54,636 nucleotides of DNA. It comes from Sulfobacillus benefaciens (GTDB lineage: Bacteria; Bacillota; Sulfobacillia; Sulfobacillales; Sulfobacillaceae). Numbering within the stretch: the stretch's first letter is position 1; each line of letters opens with the position of its first letter. A program made the translations under genes and the position numbers. Below are positions 1-9,067 of this stretch, piece after piece. Below the pieces are notes generated by a model that worked only from the letters and a program-made list of their open reading frames with translations, was not told the origin of the DNA and searched no databases. The stretch is taken from positions 1,462-56,097 of the forward strand of contig PXYW01000016.1 of the NCBI GenBank assembly GCA_003023695.1, read 5' to 3'.

Positions 1-790
1 TGGCTGCCAGCAACAATTGAGTGTAGGGGTGTGCCGGCCGTTTTACGATATCTTGACTATTGCCGGATTCGACAATGGTGCCTCCATACATGACCAGGAT
101 CCGATCAGAGATGTAGCGCGCCGATGCGAGATCATGGGTAATGTATACCATGCTCAGGCCGAAATCCTGCTGCAGAGTTTGTAAAAGGTGAAGGATGTCG
201 GCGCGGATGGATACGTCAAGCATGGAAATCGGTTCATCCGCGACCATGAATTCGGGGTTAACCGCCAAAGCTCGGGCAATGGCGACACGTTGCCGCTGCC
301 CGCCAGACAATTCATGGGGATATTTGGCCCGGATTTCGGCGACCGGCACCAGTCCGACGCGGTTGAGCAATGCATCAATTTTATCTTGTAGGGATCCTGA
401 GACTCCTTTTTGATGGAGTTGCAGTGGCAGTGCGAGGTGCTGTGATACGGTATGCACCGGATTTAAGGAGCCATAAGGATCTTGAAAAATTAATTGAGCC
501 GACTTGTGGTATTGATGAAGCCTAGAGCCTGTCCACCGAGCGACATCGTCTCCCTTATACACAATGTGGCCAGCCCACGGCTTTAATAATCGGACCAGGG
601 CTTTGCCGGTCGTGGTCTTACCGCTGCCAGACTCTCCGACCAAACCCACCGTTTCTTGGCGTTTGAGGTCAAAGGATACATGATTGACGGGGACGATCCA
701 GCGCGCCTTCGTGTACCGGGATGGTGACGGAAAACGCACTTGCAAATCGGTTACACGCAATAAAATCTCCGTATCGATATTAGCGGCCAT
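1..790 (-). CDS. Oligopeptide/oligosaccharide ABC transporter ATPase, second subunit (partial, cut by left edge)
   Basis: This is an ABC ATPase of the Opp/Dpp type that powers uptake through the two permeases encoded just upstream. Read on the minus strand from ATG at 790, the frame is open to the window edge (263 codons). It shows Walker A GESGSGKTTTGKA near residue 53, a Q-loop FQDPYGSLNP, the signature LSGGQRQRV, a Walker B region ending in DEP and the switch histidine in ITHD. The start overlaps the stop of the preceding ATPase by 11 bases, so the two are translationally coupled. The C-terminal oligopeptide-type domain lies outside the window. The substrate is inferred from the neighbouring glycosidase to be a sugar oligomer rather than a peptide. 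Confidence 0.93.
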   Translation of the reverse strand, partial: MAANIDTEILLRVTDLQVRFPSPSRYTKARWIVPVNHVSFDLKRQETVGLVGESGSGKTTTGKALVRLLKPWAGHIVYKGDDVARWTGSRLHQYHKSAQLIFQDPYGSLNPVHTVSQHLALPLQLHQKGVSGSLQDKIDALLNRVGLVPVAEIRAKYPHELSGGQRQRVAIARALAVNPEFMVADEPISMLDVSIRADILHLLQTLQQDFGLSMVYITHDLASARYISDRILVMYGGTIVESGNSQDIVKRPAHPYTQLLLAA

Positions 791-1769
791 GCGTTTTTGC
801 CTCCTGTTGTTGGACCACATGGCATGCGATTAGGGATGATCCAACCTGCTCTAATTCGGGTAGGGTATTGCGGCACATGGTTTGCACCAGAGGACAGCGA
901 TCGGCATAAGCGCATCCTTTGGGAAAATCCCGGGGATCGGGTGGATTGCCGGGAATTCCAATGGCGGTGGCCTCATCATCAGTGAGTCGAGGCACTGCGC
1001 GAATCAATCCCTGGGTGTAGGGATGGTGCAACTCATCGGCATCATGCAAACTTGACGCCCGGGACACTTCGACGATTTTTCCGGCATACATAATCGCTAC
1101 GCGATGCGCTAGTGTAGACACTAACTGAAAATCGTGGCTGATGAACAAAATCGCGAAATGATGGCGTCTTTGAATCTCCACAATTTCGTCCAAGATGGTG
1201 CGTTGGACCACGACATCTAGCCCGGTGGTTGGCTCGTCCATGATCACCAACTGAGGGTTTAGGGCGATAGAAATAGCAATCACCACCCGTTGACGCATGC
1301 CACCGGACAATTCGTGTGGATAGCGCTCAAAGGTGTCGGAACTCAATCGGACTAAGTGGAGCAACTCTTGGGCTCGCTGCGCCGCTTCGCCGCGGGTCAT
1401 CGTTTGATGACTGTTTAACGTGTCCAAGATTTGTTCCCCAACGGTCATGACCGGATTTAATGCATTCATGGCGGTTTGAAATGCCATAGATACTTGAGCC
1501 CAGCGGAACTGACGCAATTCTTCATGCTTCATGGCGTAGATGTCCCGGCCGGCAATACGAACCGTACCGGTTGTCATCGAAGCATTTTTCAACAACCGCA
1601 TGGCGGTATACGCCAAAGTGGATTTTCCTGATCCGGATTCGCCGATGAGACCCAAGATCTCTTCAGGATAGACATCCAGGGAAACGTTCCTTACCACGGT
1701 TACGGGTTCCGGTCCACTGTCATATTCGACGCTGACATTTTCCAAGGAGAGAATCGCCTCTTCAGTCAT
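780..1769 (-). CDS. Oligopeptide/oligosaccharide ABC transporter ATPase, first subunit
   Basis: DppD/OppD-type ATP-binding protein, 329 residues, the usual length. It has Walker A GESGSGKS near residue 43, Q-loop FQTAMNALNP, signature LSGGMRQRV, Walker B VIMDEPTTGLD and the switch ISHD. The C-terminal cysteine-containing segment (CAYADRCPLVQTMC) matches the oligopeptide-type C-terminal domain. A GAGGAGG-type site precedes the ATG, which overlaps the end of the upstream permease by 8 bases. It works as a heterodimer with the following ATPase at the cytoplasmic face of the membrane. The importer sits in one transcription unit with a GH35 glycosidase, as is known for sugar-oligomer importers of this family. 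Confidence 0.95.
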   Translation of the reverse strand: MTEEAILSLENVSVEYDSGPEPVTVVRNVSLDVYPEEILGLIGESGSGKSTLAYTAMRLLKNASMTTGTVRIAGRDIYAMKHEELRQFRWAQVSMAFQTAMNALNPVMTVGEQILDTLNSHQTMTRGEAAQRAQELLHLVRLSSDTFERYPHELSGGMRQRVVIAISIALNPQLVIMDEPTTGLDVVVQRTILDEIVEIQRRHHFAILFISHDFQLVSTLAHRVAIMYAGKIVEVSRASSLHDADELHHPYTQGLIRAVPRLTDDEATAIGIPGNPPDPRDFPKGCAYADRCPLVQTMCRNTLPELEQVGSSLIACHVVQQQEAKTHGR

Positions 1770-2718
1770 GGGTCGGCCTCCTCGACTGTTTTCGGGAAAA
1801 CTCTTTGCTAATCCGCCGCGCCTGTCTTAACCGGGGATTGGTTAATTCATCGACGCCAAAATTCATGAGGGCCATGCTAGAACCGAATAGAGCAATGGCC
1901 GCACCTGGTGCTACCAACCACCACCAAGCCCCGTTTAGCAAGGCTTGGCCAACCTGGGCCCAATAAAGCATGGTGCCCCAGGACATCGAGTTGGGGTTGC
2001 CCAATCCCAAAAATTGCAGCGAAGCGGTGGCCAGAACTGCGCCCAAGGTGGCGAACATCAAGTTGGCAACCACAAGGGACAGCATATTGGGTAAGATTTC
2101 GTGGATTAAAATATGCCAGTGGGATGCGCCCGCCAGCCGTGCCGCCACGACGAAATCACGGCGCACATAAGTTAATGTTTGGGAACGCAGCACACGCGCC
2201 CCCCAGGCCCATCCGGTGAGACCTAATACCAGCGCCAACGTCCAGGTGTCGGTTTGGTGAACGTAGGCCGTGATCACGATTAACAGCGGCAATCCTGGGA
2301 TAACCAGCATAATGTTGGTTATGGTAGTAAAAATGGTGTCGGTTTTCCCCCCTAAATAGGCTGGCAACATCCCTAGCAAAATGGCGAGCGCCGTGGCCAT
2401 AATCCCTGCACTAATCCCAATGCCGAGCGACACCCGGCTTCCGATTATCATCTGGGACAAAACATCTTGGCCTGTAGCGGTGGTCCCAAACCAATGATGC
2501 CAAGAGGGGCCTTGGAGAGGGGTAAATACTGTGGCCTGCGGGTTGTAAGGAGCCAGTAATGGCGCAAAGATGGCGATTACCACAAACACCGCAAAGATTC
2601 CAAACCCAAACGCCGCTTTCTTGTTGCCGAAAAATCCGCGCCATACGCTAGAGCGATGCGCTCGAGGTTTTGGGATGGCCGGGCGAACCACCGGTTCTAA
2701 ATCGCTGCTTTGTGTCAT
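1762..2718 (-). CDS. ABC transporter permease, DppC/OppC type
   Basis: Inner-membrane permease of 318 residues. A basic cytoplasmic N-terminus with an extended first helix (GFGIFAVFVVIAIFAPLLAPY) is the OppC N-terminal region. The BPD_transp_1 core of about five further helices follows, with the EAA-type loop around VVAARLAGASHWHILIHEILPN, the contact point for the ATPase. The ATG overlaps the stop of the partner permease by 4 bases and has a GGAGGAG site 7 bases upstream. It pairs with the DppB-type permease to form the pore. Confidence 0.95.
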   Translation of the reverse strand: MTQSSDLEPVVRPAIPKPRAHRSSVWRGFFGNKKAAFGFGIFAVFVVIAIFAPLLAPYNPQATVFTPLQGPSWHHWFGTTATGQDVLSQMIIGSRVSLGIGISAGIMATALAILLGMLPAYLGGKTDTIFTTITNIMLVIPGLPLLIVITAYVHQTDTWTLALVLGLTGWAWGARVLRSQTLTYVRRDFVVAARLAGASHWHILIHEILPNMLSLVVANLMFATLGAVLATASLQFLGLGNPNSMSWGTMLYWAQVGQALLNGAWWWLVAPGAAIALFGSSMALMNFGVDELTNPRLRQARRISKEFSRKQSRRPTHD

Positions 2719-3710
2719 GAGTATGCTCCTCCCTGGCCCTGGCGGGTTCGCGGATCCAGCTTGCCATAAAGCATCTCGACAACGAAGTTGGCAAGCAGGA
2801 CGGCCAGTGCAATCACCAAGAACAATCCTTGCATCAAAGGATAATCTTCATTTTGCACGGCAACCAGAAGTTGATAGCCGACTCCGGGGTAGCTGAACAC
2901 GACCTCCGTTAGCAAGGCCCCACCGACAACGAAACCCAGTGACATGGCAAAGCTCGTCAGACTAGGCAAGATCGCATTGCGGGCAGCGTACTGAAACATC
3001 AGCCGACCTTTTTTCACGCCTTTGGCTTCCGCAAAGGTAATATAGTCCTCGCCTAAGGTTTGGATCATATTGTTGCGCATGCCAATCATCCAACCGCCCA
3101 GCGAGCTTATCACAATGGTGAGCGCGGGGAGCAATGCATGCCGTACGACGTTGAAAGCAAAACTCCAACTCCAGGTCGGGTTAATTCCCGTGGAATAGGC
3201 ATGCGCTAAAGGAAACCAATGGTATACATAGGCGAGAAAATATAATAGCAGCAGCGCCAGCCAAAAATATGGCAAGGCCGCGGTGAACATCGCGACGGTG
3301 GACAACACGTTGTCCCAAAAGTGCCCGTGATTCCAGGCTAAATAAACTCCGACGGCTGTTCCTAGCACCATGCTAATGATGGTTGCAGTGCCGACCAAGC
3401 CCAGAGTCCAAGGAAGACTCTGGGCAATAATTTGGCCGACCGGAACGGGGTAATAGGTCAAAGAAAGACCCAGGTTGCCATGTAACAAATGTCCTAGGTA
3501 AACCCAATACTGCTGCCATAAAGGCGTGTTGGTCACACCAAACTGCAGTTTCAAGGCATGCAGTGCCCTGGGCGTCAGTTGGCCTTTGTATCGCCCAAGC
3601 ATTAGGATCGCGGGATTTCCCGGCATCAACCGCGGCAAGACGAAATTGACGGTGACGGCTGCCCATAATGATAAGACGAGAAATCCCACACGACTTGCTA
3701 GATATTTCAT
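2715..3710 (-). CDS. ABC transporter permease, DppB/OppB type
   Basis: Permease of 331 residues with the hallmark OppB N-terminus (first helix, then FVLPRLMPGNPA) and six predicted membrane helices. The EAA-type loop is seen as ITFAEAKGVKKGRLMFQYAARN, and the end has the FVVEMLYGKLDPRTR motif typical of the family. It starts 10 bases after the substrate-binding protein stop, with AAGGGGA as ribosome binding site. It forms the membrane channel with the DppC-type permease. Confidence 0.95.
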   Translation of the reverse strand: MKYLASRVGFLVLSLWAAVTVNFVLPRLMPGNPAILMLGRYKGQLTPRALHALKLQFGVTNTPLWQQYWVYLGHLLHGNLGLSLTYYPVPVGQIIAQSLPWTLGLVGTATIISMVLGTAVGVYLAWNHGHFWDNVLSTVAMFTAALPYFWLALLLLYFLAYVYHWFPLAHAYSTGINPTWSWSFAFNVVRHALLPALTIVISSLGGWMIGMRNNMIQTLGEDYITFAEAKGVKKGRLMFQYAARNAILPSLTSFAMSLGFVVGGALLTEVVFSYPGVGYQLLVAVQNEDYPLMQGLFLVIALAVLLANFVVEMLYGKLDPRTRQGQGGAYS

Positions 3711-3720
3711 AAAGGTCCCC

Positions 3721-5355
3721 TTAGTTGCGCGGTGTTAGGTGTGTGATCACAATGGCTTCGGCCGGATCGGTATAAGGCTGCGGTGCCGCATAAGGATTCG
3801 ATGGGTTCGGCCATCCGGTGAAGTACTGATCACTATATTCGTACCAGTTGACCGAATTAAGCAAGGGAATAGCCGGCAATTGCTTGGCGGTAATGGATTC
3901 CAGCTGGTTGATCAACTGGTGCTGTTGGCTGCTGGAACTGCTTGCCTTGAATGCCGCCAGGTCGTTTGCGGTGGTGGTATTGGACCATTGTTCAAAGTTG
4001 CCTTGACCTAAAAGACCGCGATACAGATAGTAGGGTGTGGTGCCCATATCGGTCCATGACATGCCTAGAGTGTAGTTGCCGGTAGACAGATCAGAGTAGT
4101 AAGCACCGAACGCTAATTGTTCAACGGTGGCTTTAATGCCGACCGCTTGCAATTCGGTAGACATCAAAGAACAGTCTTCATCCCAGTCGGTCCATCCGGT
4201 TGGAACCACAATGGTAAATTGCAACGGCTGTCCTGACGGCGAAACGAAAATGCCTTGGGCATTCTTTTTGTATCCAGCCTGTTCTAAAAGGCTAACGGCT
4301 TTTGATGGGTTATACGACAAACTGGCGTGACTCTCAGAAGGCGCCAACCACGATTTCTCAAGCGGCAAGGCTAACGAGGTCGGGCTCGTGGCTGGGGGCT
4401 CATAACCATACTCTCCTACTTTCCACAGTTCGGTCCGGTTAATGGCATAGGCAATCGCTTCGCGCACCGGCAATTGTGATAGCAGGGGGTTCTTCAAGTT
4501 TGGATAAAGCATCAAAGGTCCTGCTGGGGAAAACCAGTACTTGTTGTATTGTGGATTCTTGCTGACGAATACTTTGTCGACGTTAGGAATGAACAGCGAG
4601 GTCCAGTCGATTTTTCCTGAAGCCAGCGCTAAAGTTGCGCTCTCGTTTCCGCTGTAGTCAAGATATTCGACCGTTTTCACTTTAGGGACACCGCCCCAGT
4701 ATGTTGGGTTGGCCTTGAAGGTGACGGTTTCGGCGTTAAAGGTTTTTAATACGTAGGGGCCGCTTCCGATCGGAGTTGGGTTGGTGTCTTGCGCCGGGTT
4801 GGAGACTTGAGACCAGATGCTTTCCGGAACGATGTAGATAGAACCGAGTAAGGTTTGCAAAAATGGGACGTCAGGGGACTTGAAGACAAATTGGATGGTA
4901 CTGCTGTTCACTTCTTTAACTGAAGAGATCTTGGCCCATACCCCATTGACATCCAAACTAGGATACTTTTGCAAAATGGTGTAGCTGTAAACCACGTCAG
5001 ACGCGGTGACGGGTTTCCCATTAGACCACTTCGCTCCGGTCCGCAAATCGACGGTTAAGACGGTGTTGCCTTGCGACCATTGATAGGATTTACCCAGCAA
5101 CGGATACACTTGCGGCCCTACAGTGTTGAAATAGAACAAGGGTTCGTAAATTAAACCTAAAGTACCGGTTAACGCACTTGAAGAGAAAGGATTGAAATTG
5201 TCCAAAAATGCTGACTGAAGCCCAGGGACCACTATTAAAGGATGTTGCTGTACCGGGGCACTAGCTTGAGAAGAAGGCGCCGACCCACAACCGGCAACGG
5301 TGGCCATTAACGCAACGGGCGCCAAAACAGACAATATCGTTGAGCCATACTTCAT
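3721..5355 (-). CDS. Extracellular solute-binding lipoprotein of ABC transporter (SBP_bac_5 family)
   Basis: Substrate-binding protein of 544 residues, normal for the oligopeptide-binding family 5. The N-terminus is a lipoprotein signal with lipobox VAGC (Cys at about residue 23), followed by a serine-rich linker, so it is anchored outside the membrane. Family signatures include DLRTGAKWSNGKPVTASDVVYS and REAIAYAINR. A strong GGAGGAG site precedes the ATG. It captures the ligand for the two permeases downstream. Because a beta-galactosidase lies 55 bases upstream in the same direction, the ligand is probably an oligosaccharide; a peptide cannot be excluded from sequence. Confidence 0.94.
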   Translation of the reverse strand: MKYGSTILSVLAPVALMATVAGCGSAPSSQASAPVQQHPLIVVPGLQSAFLDNFNPFSSSALTGTLGLIYEPLFYFNTVGPQVYPLLGKSYQWSQGNTVLTVDLRTGAKWSNGKPVTASDVVYSYTILQKYPSLDVNGVWAKISSVKEVNSSTIQFVFKSPDVPFLQTLLGSIYIVPESIWSQVSNPAQDTNPTPIGSGPYVLKTFNAETVTFKANPTYWGGVPKVKTVEYLDYSGNESATLALASGKIDWTSLFIPNVDKVFVSKNPQYNKYWFSPAGPLMLYPNLKNPLLSQLPVREAIAYAINRTELWKVGEYGYEPPATSPTSLALPLEKSWLAPSESHASLSYNPSKAVSLLEQAGYKKNAQGIFVSPSGQPLQFTIVVPTGWTDWDEDCSLMSTELQAVGIKATVEQLAFGAYYSDLSTGNYTLGMSWTDMGTTPYYLYRGLLGQGNFEQWSNTTTANDLAAFKASSSSSQQHQLINQLESITAKQLPAIPLLNSVNWYEYSDQYFTGWPNPSNPYAAPQPYTDPAEAIVITHLTPRN

Positions 5356-5410
5356 GACAAACTCCTCCTAAATATCATAATGGTGAGCGTGAAAAGATCC
5401 GAATCAATAG

Positions 5411-7762
5411 CTACTCAAGACTTTCATGAGAAGCTGGCGATCCGACGATATCCGATAATTGGAACGTTTCGATTTCTTTGCAAAAAATAGTATAGGTTCC
5501 TGCCCTGGCCCATGATACTTCGACTTTGCCAGTGGCTTGGTCCTGGGCTACAAAACCGGGGCCCGACAAAGTTACCTCCATTGGCTTGGCAGCGATCAAC
5601 ACAATCTGGCCAGCGCTAAGGGAGTTGATGGTAACGGTTACGCCATAGTCATCTTGGCTAAGGTCCTGGATTTCGGCCGTGGCATAATGAATGAGAAGAT
5701 TGGGCGTCACCACCAGATTTGCTGCCAATAGCAGGCCGTGGCGGGCGGGCACGGCGATTTCTGATTGCGTGGGCCAAAATGGACTGTGGATGGTAACCCG
5801 ATAGTCTTGATCATCAGGATTTATCAGCGATAGAAGGGATCCCTGGTCTCCGGTACGCATTGTCGCATGCACCAACCCTGGCGTAACCGATAAACGGGGA
5901 TTAAGGCCGATGCTAGACAGCATGCGCGCCACCACCTCGTTTTGATAGAGATAATCTCCCGTTAAGCCCACACCAAACAGGGTGGCCTGTCCTGAACCCA
6001 CGGGCCAAGTGGCAGCGCAGGTTTGGCCGTTGGACTCAATGGTGCCTAGAACCCGCCCCGATGCCGGAGGAGAAAAGGAAGTAGCCCTCGGCGTCAAGAC
6101 CGAGTCAATGCCCATCACCGTGACCAACTCCGGCTGGTGACAGGGTTGGCTGTCAGTTATCCCAAGACGAGTGGCCAGAACCTGGCAGGGACTGCCAGTC
6201 AGGTCAAACGTGGGGATGTCAGGACCGAGAATGAGGTGGCCGCCTTGCTCCACATACTGCGCCAACTTCGTTTGAGTGGATTCATCCATATACCGTGTGC
6301 ACGCGACCCATAAGTAGCCGGTTCGAATCTCGCTGAGGTCATCCTCTAGCAGGCTCACGGCAGTCATGGGCACACTGAGTGCGGTCAAGATTCGGTAAAT
6401 GCCATCAAAATGCAGTCGGGTGCGATCATTGATGAATGTGTTTAACACCGGGTTTTTTTGCACTTTCTCCCCGATGGTATCGGTCAGGTAATAGGGGGAG
6501 TAAAATGCGATGGACAGATCCGATACCTTTTCGCTGGATGCGAGGACCGATTGCACGCTGTGGAATACAGATCCCAAACCGGCAACGGTGTCGTAAGTCG
6601 GCCTCAACGTGCCATCTGCGGCGAGAGGGGCTTGCCAGTCATGGCGGCGTCCGAGGGATCCGATGCCTTCGGGGTTGTCGCCACCGGAGAACATGTAGTA
6701 ATTGACGCCATTAAATCCATGCGCAACGACCAGGCGAGTGGCCAGGGCAATGTCATAAGACGACAGGCGGGGTTTGTCGGAAAGTCGTCCGGATTGAAAC
6801 TCCGCACTGTATGATAGCCGTCCCGGTTTATTGGCAGCATTGGTGTACAGGGTGGCTAGCACCAGGTCATGATAGTTGTCAAAACCTATCTTTCCCGGAT
6901 AGAAGTCTCCGCTAAGGGCGGTATTTTCCAGATTTCGGGCCTCTATCAATTGCGCCAAACCGATTGGGTAATCTATGCCGCGGCCATAGGAGAAAAAGTC
7001 GCGAAACCCGTGAACATTAACAATGTACGGCGTTGTGCCGACAATGTCTTGGGCGGTCTGCCGTAGCACTTCTAGATAAACACGACGTTCTTGTTGTTGG
7101 AATTTTTGCCAATCCCAGTATTCTGAAAGTTCGTTGCTTTGCTTTAATGGATGCTCGGCGTGATAGCGAGCAAGAACATCAGGGTGGTAATCCGCTTGGT
7201 TGCTGACCCAATGCAGCATGCCCACCTCATTGTCCAACTGCCACAGCACAATGGGCCCGCCATTCTCATATAAAAATGGGCGCAGTTCTTCCGCAACCCG
7301 GGTAATCCACCGTTTCGCCAACCGCAAGTACGTGGGATGCAAGTATGAAACCACGCCATTCGGGTGGCGATGGCCGGCGGCCGTTCGTGCCAATACTTCA
7401 GGATAGGATTGGCCAATCCAGTCGGGGATGCCTTCGTTAAGCAACTCCGCCATGACATAGGGACCTGGCCGGGCAAATACTTTCATTCCTTCGTCGTGAC
7501 AAATTTCCAAGAATTGACGCAGGTTGCGGCGAGGGTGGGTGGCTCCGGTAAAATCCCATTCAGACTCAGTGGGTTCATGCCAAAGCCAAGGAATATAGGC
7601 CCCCACAGTATTCATGTGGGCCAAACGCATTTCGTGGATGCGGCGCCGCCACTCTTGGGGATTCAGTCGAAAATAATGGAGTTCGCCTCCAAATAAAAAC
7701 TGAGGAGTCCCGGCGATGACTAAAGCGCCTTTAAGCATTTGAATCGGTTGGTTGTCCGACAT
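5411..7762 (-). CDS. Beta-galactosidase-like glycoside hydrolase (GH35-type TIM barrel)
   Basis: Cytoplasmic glycoside hydrolase of 783 residues without signal peptide, first gene of the ABC-importer operon. The catalytic barrel shows GH35-like blocks: GGELHYFRLNPQEWRRRI (residues 25-42), NTVGAYIPWLWHEP (51-64), FARPGPYVMAELLNEGIPDW (96-115), the acid/base LWQLDNEVG with Glu179 and the nucleophile block SAEFQSG with Glu321. The later NYYMFSGGDNP segment also fits GH35. The middle part resembles a glutamine-amidotransferase-like domain (beta-galactosidase trimerisation type), and the C-terminus a beta-sandwich. It likely removes terminal beta-galactosyl residues from imported oligosaccharides. 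GH42 is the alternative, but the motifs favour GH35. Confidence 0.88.
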   Translation of the reverse strand: MSDNQPIQMLKGALVIAGTPQFLFGGELHYFRLNPQEWRRRIHEMRLAHMNTVGAYIPWLWHEPTESEWDFTGATHPRRNLRQFLEICHDEGMKVFARPGPYVMAELLNEGIPDWIGQSYPEVLARTAAGHRHPNGVVSYLHPTYLRLAKRWITRVAEELRPFLYENGGPIVLWQLDNEVGMLHWVSNQADYHPDVLARYHAEHPLKQSNELSEYWDWQKFQQQERRVYLEVLRQTAQDIVGTTPYIVNVHGFRDFFSYGRGIDYPIGLAQLIEARNLENTALSGDFYPGKIGFDNYHDLVLATLYTNAANKPGRLSYSAEFQSGRLSDKPRLSSYDIALATRLVVAHGFNGVNYYMFSGGDNPEGIGSLGRRHDWQAPLAADGTLRPTYDTVAGLGSVFHSVQSVLASSEKVSDLSIAFYSPYYLTDTIGEKVQKNPVLNTFINDRTRLHFDGIYRILTALSVPMTAVSLLEDDLSEIRTGYLWVACTRYMDESTQTKLAQYVEQGGHLILGPDIPTFDLTGSPCQVLATRLGITDSQPCHQPELVTVMGIDSVLTPRATSFSPPASGRVLGTIESNGQTCAATWPVGSGQATLFGVGLTGDYLYQNEVVARMLSSIGLNPRLSVTPGLVHATMRTGDQGSLLSLINPDDQDYRVTIHSPFWPTQSEIAVPARHGLLLAANLVVTPNLLIHYATAEIQDLSQDDYGVTVTINSLSAGQIVLIAAKPMEVTLSGPGFVAQDQATGKVEVSWARAGTYTIFCKEIETFQLSDIVGSPASHESLE

Positions 7763-7790
7763 GCGGTAATCCCGCCTTTAGATTCTAATA

Positions 7791-7800
7791 GAAACGTTTC
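7791..7800. promoter_or_regulatory. LacI-family operator (GAAACGTTTC palindrome)
   Basis: A perfect 10-base palindrome with a central CG lies exactly at the expected transcription start of the glycosidase/importer operon and 29 bases before the ATG. Palindromes with a central CG are typical LacI/CcpA-type sites, and a LacI-family gene lies immediately upstream. Binding here would block transcription initiation. Confidence 0.7.
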
Positions 7801-7807
7801 GATCCGA

Positions 7808-7836
7808 AGTATAACCACCTGATCGCTAAAGGTCAA
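7808..7836 (-). promoter_or_regulatory. Sigma-A promoter of the glycosidase/ABC importer operon
   Basis: On the minus strand, TTGACC (7836-7831) and TATACT (7813-7808) are separated by exactly 17 bases. Transcription would start near 7801, inside the palindromic operator. This promoter would serve the GH35 gene and the five importer genes. Confidence 0.75.
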
Positions 7837-7863
7837 TACGTTGCAATGCAATAGGAAAAATAG

Positions 7864-8856
7864 TCAATGTTCAGACAAAGTTGGGCACGTGCCCCGCAAA
7901 ATAAGTGAGGTGCTCAACACAATGCGGGGTTGTACCGGATCCCCAGACAATAGGCAAAGCAATTGATGCATCGCCTGTAGTCCCAATTCATACATCGGCT
8001 GATGCACCGTGCTAAGAGGCGGCGTTACATATTGCGCAATGCGAATGTCGTCAAATCCCATGATCCCGATATCATTCGGCACAACAATCTGATGGTCCCG
8101 CAAGACTTGCAAGACCCCAAGCGCCATTTCGTCATTAGCGGCGAAAATCGCCTCAGGCAAGCGGCCTTGTCTCACGATTTTCTCGGTTTCCCGCATACCG
8201 CCCGCCTCGGTAAAGTCTCCGTGCGCCACTGGGAACTCTGGAGGTGACAGATGGGCATCAACAAGCGCACGTTGATAGCCGCGAAAGCGCAATTGGCTGT
8301 CTAACGAATTTTTGGGGCCAGCCAGGAACAAAATATCTTGGTATCCGGCACTTAGCAGATAACGAGTGGCCTCGTAGGCGCCTCCTTCGTGATCGGCAGC
8401 AATCGATACCAGACAATCATGCATCAAATCGCGATCCAACGCCGCAATGGGAAAATGTTGGTCCGCCAAATCAAGAACGATTTGGTCAGACACATTTGGA
8501 TCAAGCAAGATCGCGCCATCGACCCGGTTTTCGTAGAGCAGCCGATTAACCGCATCTTGACGATTGGAGTGGGAAATAATTACGTTGTAATGACAACGGT
8601 CAGCTTCGACTTGAACGCCCTGGACCAATTCTGAGTAAAATGGCCCACTTAAGTCGTGAAGCAATACCGCTACGGTTTGGGTACGGCGTGTCCTTAAATC
8701 GCGCGCGGCTCCGTTAGGGCGATACTGCAAACGTTTTGCCGCATCCAGTATTCGCGACCGGGTCTCTTCGGCTACCCTGGAGGGATGGTTGAATGCCAGG
8801 GATGCGGTTGAGATCGACACCCCCGCTAATTTGGCCACATCTTTAATAGTCGGCAT
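7864..8856 (-). CDS. LacI family transcriptional regulator
   Basis: DNA-binding repressor of 330 residues. The N-terminal LacI helix-turn-helix and hinge are clear (TIKDVAKLAGVSISTASLAF, then RSRILDAAKRLQYRPN), followed by a periplasmic-binding-protein-like effector domain (HDLSGPFYSELVQGV, MGFDDIRIAQYVTPPLSTV). The frame is open further upstream, but ATG 8856 is chosen because it begins the HTH canonically and is preceded by GGAGGT. The gene ends about 100 bases before the glycosidase operon with its palindromic operator, so it most likely represses that operon in the absence of a sugar ligand. Confidence 0.93.
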   Translation of the reverse strand: MPTIKDVAKLAGVSISTASLAFNHPSRVAEETRSRILDAAKRLQYRPNGAARDLRTRRTQTVAVLLHDLSGPFYSELVQGVQVEADRCHYNVIISHSNRQDAVNRLLYENRVDGAILLDPNVSDQIVLDLADQHFPIAALDRDLMHDCLVSIAADHEGGAYEATRYLLSAGYQDILFLAGPKNSLDSQLRFRGYQRALVDAHLSPPEFPVAHGDFTEAGGMRETEKIVRQGRLPEAIFAANDEMALGVLQVLRDHQIVVPNDIGIMGFDDIRIAQYVTPPLSTVHQPMYELGLQAMHQLLCLLSGDPVQPRIVLSTSLILRGTCPTLSEH

Positions 8857-8902
8857 GGAATACCTCCAAAACGATTCGATGGTAATTTGATCATACCTGT
8901 GA

Positions 8903-8917
8903 GGCGTTGTCAACGCC
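8903..8917. promoter_or_regulatory. 15-base palindrome upstream of the LacI-type gene
   Basis: GGCGTTG-T-CAACGCC is a perfect palindrome about 47 bases before the regulator ATG. It contains a minus-strand TTGACA that could be the -35 element of the regulator promoter. It may be a second operator (autoregulation or shared control), but it differs from the GAAACGTTTC site. Confidence 0.4.
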
Positions 8918-8973
8918 ACATGGCGAAGTTCCATCAATTACCGAGAATGCACTCGAATGCCATTGTTCTCGTT

Positions 8974-9011
8974 TGCAAATATTTTGTCATTATATATTTG
9001 CATAGTACATA
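8974..9011 (+). promoter_or_regulatory. Promoter with 9-base inverted repeat upstream of the SCP-2/ADH/ALDH operon
   Basis: A perfect inverted repeat TGCAAATAT (8974-8982) and ATATTTGCA (8994-9002) with an 11-base spacer overlaps a candidate promoter with TTGTCA at 8984-8989 and TACATA at 9006-9011 (16-base spacer). The downstream gene starts at 9068. The arrangement suggests an operator for a dimeric regulator. The regulator is not identified and the repeat differs from the LacI-type site. Confidence 0.5.
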
Positions 9012-9067
9012 GGAATTAGCTCATGCGATAGCGAACTCTTGATTAACAAAACGAGGAGGTGTTGGAT

